From: a virus
Virus record (IMG/VR): IMGVR_UViG_3300046512_000193
Coordinates: 1-33,649 of that record
DNA length: 33,649 nucleotides
Direction: 5' to 3' (one strand)
Shown: positions 14,963-22,717 of the stretch, piece after piece
How the letters are laid out: the number at the start of each line of letters is the position of its first letter
Numbering within the stretch: position 1 is the first letter of the stretch
The notes under the pieces: generated by a model
What the model was told of the DNA's origin: nothing
What the model saw: the letters and a program-made list of their open reading frames with translations, nothing else
Databases searched by the model: none
Position numbers and translations under genes: made by a program

Positions 14963-16930
14963 ATGGCTGACACCTTCGGGCGCTTCGCGGCCCTCCCCAT
15001 CGGCCCGCTGCTCGCCGCTCGCGACGGCGGTCTGACCCTGACCACCACCGAGGCAGCCGACCTCAACCGCATGGCGCGGTCGGATATAGGTCTGGCCAGC
15101 GGCATCGCCGGGGTCGAGTTCGCCGTGTGGGGTGACGATGACCTCGCAGCGATTGTCGGCCTGGCGATGGCCGCCGCGCCGCTGACTACCTTCCCTGGCG
15201 CCAACAGCGGCGGGATCGGCTGGGACTTGGCGACCGGCAGGGTGCTGCAGAACGGCGGGGCCATCGCTACCGGCCTGCCCGTCGTCATCCATGGCGATAT
15301 CGTCGGTCTGCTGATCCAGTTCGGCACGCCCAGCCGGCTGCAGTTCTTCCTCAACGGCAGCCTGATTCACCAGCGGGACGTGGCGCTGACCGGCCCGCTG
15401 CACTTCGCTGCGGCGCTGAGCGCAACCAGGGCCGGCGGCCTCTGCCTGGCCGTCAACGCGGGGCAGTGGGTTGCCCGCAGCCCTGCCGCTGAGGCTGGAT
15501 GGCGGATTCCTCCCCCCAATCTCGGTGTGACGCGCCTTGCAGACGAGGACTGGCTGACCGCACCAGGTGACAGCCCGGCCAACGCTCGTTACGAGGGCTT
15601 GCTGGCGGAAGGTGTGAACCTGATCAGCGAGATCAATTTTTGGCCTTGGGGTGGCGAGCCGGTGAGCCAGACGAGCGCCGCCGAGTGCGTTGTGGTGGAT
15701 GCTGACGGGATGCTGGACGACCTGGCCCTGAGCGGCGGTAGCGGCATGGCCGTGCGAATCCGCGCCGGCGCGGGCACTGGCATGCTCGCCGATGCCCAGG
15801 ACGTGTTCCGCTTCACTGTGGATCGAATCGAGATCAACGATGACGGCAGCAAGACCTTCCACTTCCGCGATGCCCACGATGACCTGGATGGGACGATCAA
15901 CCGCGGCGTGTTCCTTCCGAACATTCCGTCGCTGGCGTGGAAGCCGCAGCCGGCGGTGATCGGCGCAGTGGCCAGCGTGCCGGCCATGGGGGCCAACTCA
16001 GACGCGACAGCCATGTTCGTGTCGGATGCACCGATCTACGCTGACGCCGTGATGGACCGCGGCGACCTGATGGAACACGGCACGTTCTCGGTGTCGCCCG
16101 ACGGCCAGCAGCTGATCATGAAGTCGCCGCCGGTCACCCCTGTGGTGGCCGATCTGTCGAGCATCGGCCCCGGGCAGACGCCGGCCACCCTGCAGCAGGC
16201 CATGGCGGACATCATGGGGCGACTGCGCAAGGATGCGTGGGCGGCTGCGGACTGCGCGGCGATTGACTTGGCCTGCGGGTACGCCGGCATCGGCTACTAC
16301 GCCGGCAACGCGATCACCGGCCGTGCGGCGATGAACGCCATCCTGCCCAGCTACGGAGCCGGGTGCTATCAGGATGACGACGGCGTGCTGCGGTTCGTGC
16401 GGGTGGTCGCGCCGGAGGACTACATCGGCGACATGGCTTTCAGCATCACAGCCGACGACATGGCCGAGGATCTGCTGGCCCTGCCCGACGACGCGCCAAA
16501 CCTTACTCGTCGAATGGCCTACCGGCCCAACGCGCAGGCCTTGGCAGCTGCCGACCTGGTCACCGACGTAGTCGACGTGCCCCAGGCCCGGCGAGACGAG
16601 CTGGTCGGCCTGTTCCGGGCCCAGGTCTTCGGTGGGGCCGCGCTGCATCCGCACTACCGCCTGGCCGATGCGGCCGATCCGGTGATCTCGCTGTTCTGGA
16701 ACGCGGCCGATGCTCAGGCCGAGATCGACCGGGTGGTAGCCATGTACCGGGTGCAGCGCTTCTTCTACCGGATCAGCGTGAAGGGCGACCAGGCGCTGGC
16801 GCCAAAGGCCGGGCAGGTCGGACGGTTGACTTACGGCCGCTACGGCCTTCACGACGGCATACCGGTGCTGGTACGGCGCGTAGAGCGCAACCCTGCCACG
16901 GGGGACGTGGTCATGACGGTGTGGGGATAG
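14963..16930 (+). CDS. Large tail structural protein with SPRY-like N-terminal domain
   Basis: The 655-residue product has, at about 80-170, a beta-sandwich pattern like SPRY/concanavalin folds: GGIGWDLATGRVL, GDIVGLLIQF, LQFFLNGSLI, then GPLHFAAALS and an LAVNAGQ end. From about 190 to 655 it is a strand-rich region with VNLISEINFWPWGG, FRFTVDRIEINDDGSKTFHF and a RVQRFFYRISVKG end that looks like a tail-tip/baseplate protein. It follows the chaperones where the tape measure is normally found. The tail role is inferred from position; I do not recognise the full-length family. Confidence 0.65.
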   Translation: MADTFGRFAALPIGPLLAARDGGLTLTTTEAADLNRMARSDIGLASGIAGVEFAVWGDDDLAAIVGLAMAAAPLTTFPGANSGGIGWDLATGRVLQNGGAIATGLPVVIHGDIVGLLIQFGTPSRLQFFLNGSLIHQRDVALTGPLHFAAALSATRAGGLCLAVNAGQWVARSPAAEAGWRIPPPNLGVTRLADEDWLTAPGDSPANARYEGLLAEGVNLISEINFWPWGGEPVSQTSAAECVVVDADGMLDDLALSGGSGMAVRIRAGAGTGMLADAQDVFRFTVDRIEINDDGSKTFHFRDAHDDLDGTINRGVFLPNIPSLAWKPQPAVIGAVASVPAMGANSDATAMFVSDAPIYADAVMDRGDLMEHGTFSVSPDGQQLIMKSPPVTPVVADLSSIGPGQTPATLQQAMADIMGRLRKDAWAAADCAAIDLACGYAGIGYYAGNAITGRAAMNAILPSYGAGCYQDDDGVLRFVRVVAPEDYIGDMAFSITADDMAEDLLALPDDAPNLTRRMAYRPNAQALAAADLVTDVVDVPQARRDELVGLFRAQVFGGAALHPHYRLADAADPVISLFWNAADAQAEIDRVVAMYRVQRFFYRISVKGDQALAPKAGQVGRLTYGRYGLHDGIPVLVRRVERNPATGDVVMTVWG

Positions 16931-16933
16931 CGC

Positions 16934-17692
16934 ATGTTGATCGGATACGGAGCGCCACCCCAATCGGTCGCGCTTGTGGGCGGCAGCTGGCTGACCGCTG
17001 ATGGCGGTGCCGCACTGTTCGATGGCAAGCCCGCGCGGCGCGCCAGGATCGCGCGCACGGGTGCGCTGGCCATCAACGTGACGCTGGACGCCGCGATCGT
17101 GCCGGGCATCGTCGCGGTGCTGGGCCTGAACCTGCCGCCCGGGGTAGAGATCACCGCCGCCGGAGTCAGCGGGAGGACCATACGGCTGCCCGACGGCAGC
17201 GTATGCGCCTGGCTGTTCCCGACCGGCACGGCCCTGGTCAGCAGCGTTGCGGTCACGATCGACACGGTAGTGACCAACGTCGAGGTGGGGCAGATCGCGA
17301 TCTTCAGCGCGGTGGATGTGGGCATCACCGATGGCTGGGCAGTCGCGCCGATCGATACCAGCGTTCACAGCAGGACGAAGGGCGCGCAAGTCAACACGGT
17401 GCCTGGTCCGGTGTATCGCCGCCTGACCGCCACGCTCACCGGCCGGCCTACCGAGGTCGTCCGCAAAGGCGGCTTGGCTGGCGTGGACTGGGAGACGGTG
17501 GCGCACGCCCTTGCGGGACGCCGCCGGGCATGCGTCGTGCCGCAGTACCGCGACATGGTGACCAAGGCATTTGACCAGGTGCTGGCGGCGCGCTCGGCAA
17601 TCTACGGCTACGCCAGTCTGCTTCCCACAGCGGAGAACATCAGCAGGCAGTACTTTCGTGGAACCCTGGAATTTGAGGAGATTCCCGCCTAA
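16934..17692 (+). CDS. Tail-tip-like structural protein (252 aa)
   Basis: It begins three bases after the previous gene and is likely co-translated. The product is strand-rich in the first half (ALAINVTLDAAIVPGIVAVL, SSVAVTIDTVVTNVEVGQ) and ends with a mixed region containing YRRLTATLTGR, RRRACVVPQYRDM and GTLEFEEIPA. This overall shape recalls galactose-binding-like and distal-tail-type proteins, but no family is firmly recognised. Its partner is probably the SPRY-like protein upstream. Confidence 0.6.
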   Translation: MLIGYGAPPQSVALVGGSWLTADGGAALFDGKPARRARIARTGALAINVTLDAAIVPGIVAVLGLNLPPGVEITAAGVSGRTIRLPDGSVCAWLFPTGTALVSSVAVTIDTVVTNVEVGQIAIFSAVDVGITDGWAVAPIDTSVHSRTKGAQVNTVPGPVYRRLTATLTGRPTEVVRKGGLAGVDWETVAHALAGRRRACVVPQYRDMVTKAFDQVLAARSAIYGYASLLPTAENISRQYFRGTLEFEEIPA

Positions 17693-17747
17693 TCGTCTGG
17701 ATCGGACTAAAGTGGCACAATTTCCTTTCCGAAGAGAGGGGGCTGTC

Positions 17748-18068
17748 GTGAACAAAAGTAGCAACGCAATGGCGTCCGGCATTGCCGCACAAGAGCCATT
17801 GCCTACACGAGCAGGTGCTGGTCTGGAGACTATTGGTCGTCTCATGATGTTGCTATCCCTTGTCGCTGGTGTCGTAGGTGCCTTCGCTTTTGGGCGCATG
17901 CCGAGTGTTTCTTCCTGGGGAAGCGTTTCGTACCAGTGGAATGGCCTGTCACTGTTCGCTGTGCTGCTGAGCACCGTTTGGGCTATGGCGCTTTCATGGG
18001 CGGTGTATCGCTTGGGTACGGTTCTTTGCTGGCTTGAGCGCATTGGAAAAAACCTGTCGGTGCAGTAA
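17748..18068 (+). CDS. Small two-helix membrane protein (moron-like)
   Basis: A GTG at 17,748 preceded by GAGAGGGGG gives 106 residues with two membrane segments: about 27-51 (LETIGRLMMLLSLVAGVVGA) and 67-93. Base use is less GC-rich than its neighbours and a strong terminator follows directly. A lone membrane gene with its own terminator inside the tail operon fits a moron: an accessory gene added to a phage and often expressed in the lysogen, for example for superinfection exclusion. The function is unknown. Confidence 0.6.
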   Translation: MNKSSNAMASGIAAQEPLPTRAGAGLETIGRLMMLLSLVAGVVGAFAFGRMPSVSSWGSVSYQWNGLSLFAVLLSTVWAMALSWAVYRLGTVLCWLERIGKNLSVQ

Positions 18069-18093
18069 CCAACACTATCAACCGTGTTCCAAC

Positions 18094-18120
18094 AAGGCCC
18101 GCCATGAGCGGGCCTTTTCT
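18094..18120 (+). terminator. Rho-independent terminator after the membrane moron
   Basis: AAGGCCCGC (18,094-18,102) and GCGGGCCTT (18,108-18,116) form a perfect 9-bp stem with a 5-base loop, followed by TTCTTT. It lies 12 bases before the tape measure start. Confidence 0.85.
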
Positions 18121-18131
18121 TTGGATGAACC

Positions 18132-21100
18132 ATGAGCCTGTACACCCTAACTGTTGATCTTCTGATGAAGACGGGCGCCTTCGAGCGCGATTCCGGCAAG
18201 GCTGCCCGAGTGGTTCAGCGCGACATGGCAACCATTCAGTCATCCATGTCCGACGCGGCGCGGCGCGGCGCCGATGAGGTTGCCTCGGGCTTCCGTAGAG
18301 TGGCCCTTGAGGCGGTCGGTTTGACCTCTGCACTGGCGGCCGTGCGTGCGGTCGTTGGCAAGGCAGATGAATGGACAAATCTAAACAATCGCCTGCGACT
18401 TGTAACCAAATCTCAAGCGGACTTCGCTTCCGCCCAATCTGATGTGATCAGGATCGCTACAGCAGCGAGGCAGCCACTGGGTGCGACGGCCGAACTGTAT
18501 CAACGCATTGCGATGAACCAAGATGCGCTTGGTCTATCCGGCGTCGCCCTTGGCAGGGTGGTGGAAACCATCAGCAAGACGTTGGTCATCAGTGGGAGCA
18601 GCGCTGCCGCCGCGGAGGGCGCACTTGTGCAGCTGGGGCAAGCATTTGCATCTGGAACGCTCCGTGGCGAGGAGCTGAATTCGGTTCTCGAAGGCGCCCC
18701 GGCCTTGGCGCAAGCGATAGCGAAAGGGTTGAACGTACCTATCGGGAAACTGAGGGAGCTCGGGCAGGCAGGAAAGCTGTCGGCGGATCAGGTAGTCGGC
18801 GCGCTGCAGAGGCAGGCAGACGAAGTTGATGTTGCGTTCGGGAAGATGGACGCGACTGCTGGTCAGGCAATGACCCAGTTCAACACGAACCTGCAGGTGA
18901 TGATCGGCAAAGCCGACGAGGCGACCGGCGCGTCCCAGGCACTGGCCGCCGGCATTGGCCTGCTGGGCAACAATCTACAGATTGCCGCAATTGCTGGCGC
19001 CGCCGTCGCCGCAGGTCCGCTGACTAAGGCCTTGATGGCGCGGGTAGCCGCCGCCAACGCAAGCATCGTGGCGGACAGGGCTGCTGCTGCACAGAACGTG
19101 GCCGCCGCGCAAGCGCTTGAGTTGCGGACCCGAGCCGCTGTGCTCGATACGCAGGCAGAAGTGCGGCGGGCTGCATCGATCGGAGGCAGTGTGTCCGTCA
19201 GTGCCAAGGCTGCGGCTGCCACGTTGGAGCACAGGCAGGCAACCTTACTTCTTGCTCAGGCGCAGACCCAGGCCACAGCCGCCAACGCCAGCTGGGCGGC
19301 GCGAGCCGGCGCATCCACGTTGGCAATGCTTGGTGGGCCCGCCGGCATCGTCGCGATGCTGGCGACTGCTGCCGCTGGCTGGCTCATCTTCCGCGACAGC
19401 ACCAATACCGCTGCTGCCGCACTGATCGACTTCGGCGGCGCTGCGGACACCGCCATAGAGAAGTTCCGCGAGTTGAACCGCCAGCAGCAGGCCGGTGAGA
19501 TCCTGCGGCTGCAGAAAGAGATTGACCAGAATTACCGAACCATTACCGGCTCGATCACCGAGATGGTGGCTGCTGCTACCAACTTCTCCAACGTTGGCCA
19601 GGCATCGGTCTTTATCAAGGAGACAGAGCGGCTTGATGCCGCGTTCAAGGCGGGGAAGATAAGTGCGGACGACTTCGCCGGAGGCTTGGACGCAGCTTGG
19701 AAGGCGATGATTGAGGGATCGCCCGCCGCAGCTGCGGTGGCCAAGAGCCTGACCGAGGAGACCGCTGCAGCAGCTACTGCCGGGCGCGAGGTTGACCGGA
19801 AGCGATCGATTCTTGAGGCATTTACCGGCAGCAGCACACAAGCAAAGAGCGCCACCGATGCGCTGTCGGGCTCGTTCAACGTCCTCGGTGAGTCGGCCGG
19901 CGCGGCAGGAAAGCGCATTTCATCGGCGATGCAGTCGCTACCTGGTCAGATCGCTCGCATCGGCAAAAGCGCCGCCGAAACTGCCCGGCTCGATGTCAGC
20001 GACTGGTTCAAGGAAGCCCAAGCCACCGGCGTCGATTTCACCAAGCGGGATGATCCCCGGGTGAAGCAGTACATTGCGGAAGGCGCCCGATACATCCGTC
20101 TGCAGACCGAGCTTGCCGCATCGCAGAGGGGCTACACCGAGTCGCGTAAGGCGTCTGCAGCAGCGGATAGGGCCGGCGAGAAAGACAGGAAAGCCGACGC
20201 TGAGTCGATCAAACGCTACAACGAGGAGGCTGCGATGGCGGCAGCCACAATGCGCGGGCCGCTGGCGGAGGCTACCGAGCGTCAGAAGCAGCTAGAGGAC
20301 AAGCTCAACGAATCCCTCAAGGAGGGCCGGATCGAGCGCGAAGCCTACAACACCATGGTGAAAGAGTCCGAACGGGCTCTGGCGGACTCGAGTGCGGAGA
20401 TTATGAAGGCGCTTGCGAGCCCGGAGGCGCTTCTCGCCACAATGGATGGCGAGCTGGTGATGCTTGGGAAGGTTGGCCGCGCTCGCGAGCTGTACCGCCG
20501 GCAGCTCCAGAATGAGCGGGACATGCGCCAAGAACTGCAGAAGGCCGTCGAGGCTGCCGGCAGCAAGGAAGCGCTCGCCGTGGCCAAGGGTGCGAGCAGC
20601 TATCAGGAATATGAGCGGTCCATGCTGGGGGCCGCCGACGCCGCGGCGGAAATTTCGCTACGGGTTGAGGAAACGGCGGCGAACGTCGAGGCTTGGGCCG
20701 ATGTGGTCCTGCACGGCGTGGACGGCGCCGCCGATGCCTTCGCCGACTTTGCCGCCAGTGGCCTCCGCGACTTCGACAACCTGTGGGACGACCTGAAGGA
20801 TGTCGCCAAGCAGGGGCTGCGGGACATCGCGCGCGAGCTCCTGCAGCAGAAGCTGGTGATCCCGATCCAGACCAAGGTCATGGAGGGGATCAGCAACTGG
20901 GGCAATCAGGGTGGCGGCTTCAGCATGGACAGCCTGATGGGGCTGTTCGGCGGCAACGGCACGGCCGGCGGCGGCCAGAACGTCGGGAACCTGGCTGGGT
21001 TGCTCTCTAAGGGGCAGGGTCTGTTTTCGAGCGTGGGTGCTGCGAGCGGCGGGGCGAGCGCCGGCAGCATTGCAGGGTTCGGCAACAACTTGGCTGCCTT

Positions 21101-22712
21101 CACCGGCGGCACTGCTGGCGCTGCCGGCGGCGTCAGCGCCGGTGCTGGTGCGGGCGCGGCCGGGTCGTCTGCCGCAGCAGCGGTGCCGATCATCGGCTGG
21201 ATCATCGCCGGCATGATGAAGAACGCCGAGCTGTTCGACGAGGGCTGGGACATTGCCAACGGTGAGAGCTGGGCAGGCAAGATTGCGACCGCCGGTGCAG
21301 TTGGCCTGGCGGACAAGAGCTTCCGCGGGCTGGGCTTCAACGACAAGACCTCGTCGATCCTTTCCGGGTCCAGCATTCACGCCAAACTCTTCGGTCGAAA
21401 GGCACCCCAGATCACGGGGCAGGGCATCACCGGGAGCTATGGCTTTGGTGGCTTCGATGGTGAGAGCTACGCGGACATCAAGGCCAAGGGCGGCATGTTC
21501 CGCAGCGACAAGAAGTGGACCCAGTACACCGGGCTGGATCCGAACATCGATCGCACGTTCGACATGGCCGCCCGCCAGGTGCGCGGTGCCAGCACGGACC
21601 TAGCCAAGCAGCTGGGCGTGGATATGTCGCAGCAGTTGGCGGGCGTCAAGGTCACGCTGGGCAAGCTGACGCTGTCTGCCGATTCGGCCGAGGCAAAGGA
21701 ACAGCTCGCGGCTTACCTAGGCGACATGACCGACCGACTGTTCACCGAGGCGGTGAAGGCGGCAGGGTTCGGTGCGCAGCTGGATGGGTACTTCGAGGCC
21801 TCGGACGTCTTCACCGCGCTCAGCGCATCCGTTGCGCTTGCGGTCGGCAACGCAGATGAGCTGGGGCGCGCGCTGAATGGCATGGAGATCGAGAAGGTCA
21901 ACAAGGCCGTGGACTACTTCCAGGACTTGGCCAGTGTGGCCGGCACTGACCTGGCCACCCAGATTGAAAAGGTGACCGGTCTGCTTGGGAGCTACGCCAC
22001 CCTGATGGCCGATGTCAGCACCCAGCTTCTGACCAGCAACCTGTCCGGCTACCAGTCACAGGCCCTGACGGTAGAGCGCACCTATCGCCAGCAGGTGAAG
22101 GCAGCGAACGACTACGCCAAGGCACTGGGTCTGTCGGGCGCGCGAGCCGAAGACCTGGCCAAGATCGAGGCCCTGCGGGCCACGAACATGGGCAAGCTGC
22201 AGGCGCAGATCGACGCCGACAAAAAGGCGATGCGCTACGGACTCGACACCAGCGAGCTGTCCCCGCTGACGGACCAGCAGAAGCTTCAGGAGACGATGCA
22301 GGAGCTGGAGCGGGCGGTGGGTTCCGGAGACAGCAGCGCGGCGCAGGCGGCCGCGCAGGCGGCACTGGGCTTCGGTCGGAACCTCTACGCCAGCGGCAAG
22401 GACTACAACGGCCTGTATGGCCAGGTGACCGGCCTGATCGACAGCATGAAGGTGGGCAACCTCGACCTGGAAGACGGCACCAGCATGGGGGCTCTGGCAG
22501 ATGCGATCGAGGCACTGCCGGATAACTTCAGCCGGGCAGTGTTCGATCTGGTGGTGGACGGAAAGGGCCAGGCCGAAACCAATGCGGCGCTCCAGCAAGG
22601 CAATGCGCTGCTCGCCGAGCAGAACCAGGTGCTGCGCGAGCTGCTGTCCGTGACGACGCAAGGCGTGCGTACCGGCAGCAGCACCGCAATACGCACAACT
22701 CTCAACAGGTAA
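18132..22712 (+). CDS. Tape measure protein (1,526 aa)
   Basis: This is the longest gene of the window. The N-terminal 260 residues show the tape-measure domain: LNNRLRLVTKSQADF, ISKTLVISGSSAAAAEGALV, RGEELNSVLEGAPALAQAI. Hydrophobic stretches lie near residues 275-305 and 390-420, and a Gly/Ala-rich segment at about 940-1,025 contains PIIGWIIAGMM. The rest is long helical coiled coil. Tape measures fix tail length and are ejected with DNA; the hydrophobic segments may enter the host inner membrane. Only a weak ribosome site (GGAT) precedes the ATG. Confidence 0.95.
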   Translation: MSLYTLTVDLLMKTGAFERDSGKAARVVQRDMATIQSSMSDAARRGADEVASGFRRVALEAVGLTSALAAVRAVVGKADEWTNLNNRLRLVTKSQADFASAQSDVIRIATAARQPLGATAELYQRIAMNQDALGLSGVALGRVVETISKTLVISGSSAAAAEGALVQLGQAFASGTLRGEELNSVLEGAPALAQAIAKGLNVPIGKLRELGQAGKLSADQVVGALQRQADEVDVAFGKMDATAGQAMTQFNTNLQVMIGKADEATGASQALAAGIGLLGNNLQIAAIAGAAVAAGPLTKALMARVAAANASIVADRAAAAQNVAAAQALELRTRAAVLDTQAEVRRAASIGGSVSVSAKAAAATLEHRQATLLLAQAQTQATAANASWAARAGASTLAMLGGPAGIVAMLATAAAGWLIFRDSTNTAAAALIDFGGAADTAIEKFRELNRQQQAGEILRLQKEIDQNYRTITGSITEMVAAATNFSNVGQASVFIKETERLDAAFKAGKISADDFAGGLDAAWKAMIEGSPAAAAVAKSLTEETAAAATAGREVDRKRSILEAFTGSSTQAKSATDALSGSFNVLGESAGAAGKRISSAMQSLPGQIARIGKSAAETARLDVSDWFKEAQATGVDFTKRDDPRVKQYIAEGARYIRLQTELAASQRGYTESRKASAAADRAGEKDRKADAESIKRYNEEAAMAAATMRGPLAEATERQKQLEDKLNESLKEGRIEREAYNTMVKESERALADSSAEIMKALASPEALLATMDGELVMLGKVGRARELYRRQLQNERDMRQELQKAVEAAGSKEALAVAKGASSYQEYERSMLGAADAAAEISLRVEETAANVEAWADVVLHGVDGAADAFADFAASGLRDFDNLWDDLKDVAKQGLRDIARELLQQKLVIPIQTKVMEGISNWGNQGGGFSMDSLMGLFGGNGTAGGGQNVGNLAGLLSKGQGLFSSVGAASGGASAGSIAGFGNNLAAFTGGTAGAAGGVSAGAGAGAAGSSAAAAVPIIGWIIAGMMKNAELFDEGWDIANGESWAGKIATAGAVGLADKSFRGLGFNDKTSSILSGSSIHAKLFGRKAPQITGQGITGSYGFGGFDGESYADIKAKGGMFRSDKKWTQYTGLDPNIDRTFDMAARQVRGASTDLAKQLGVDMSQQLAGVKVTLGKLTLSADSAEAKEQLAAYLGDMTDRLFTEAVKAAGFGAQLDGYFEASDVFTALSASVALAVGNADELGRALNGMEIEKVNKAVDYFQDLASVAGTDLATQIEKVTGLLGSYATLMADVSTQLLTSNLSGYQSQALTVERTYRQQVKAANDYAKALGLSGARAEDLAKIEALRATNMGKLQAQIDADKKAMRYGLDTSELSPLTDQQKLQETMQELERAVGSGDSSAAQAAAQAALGFGRNLYASGKDYNGLYGQVTGLIDSMKVGNLDLEDGTSMGALADAIEALPDNFSRAVFDLVVDGKGQAETNAALQQGNALLAEQNQVLRELLSVTTQGVRTGSSTAIRTTLNR

Positions 22713-22717
22713 CCCCA

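Noticed and set aside
17713-17728. TGGCAC resembling a sigma-54 promoter before the membrane moron
   Set aside because: The needed TTGC element at the right distance is missing (CCTTT instead).
15998-18199. A 733-codon open frame on the minus strand
   Set aside because: It is antisense to three real tail genes with strong context; long antisense frames are common in GC-rich DNA, and the translation has low complexity rich in His, Arg and Gly.
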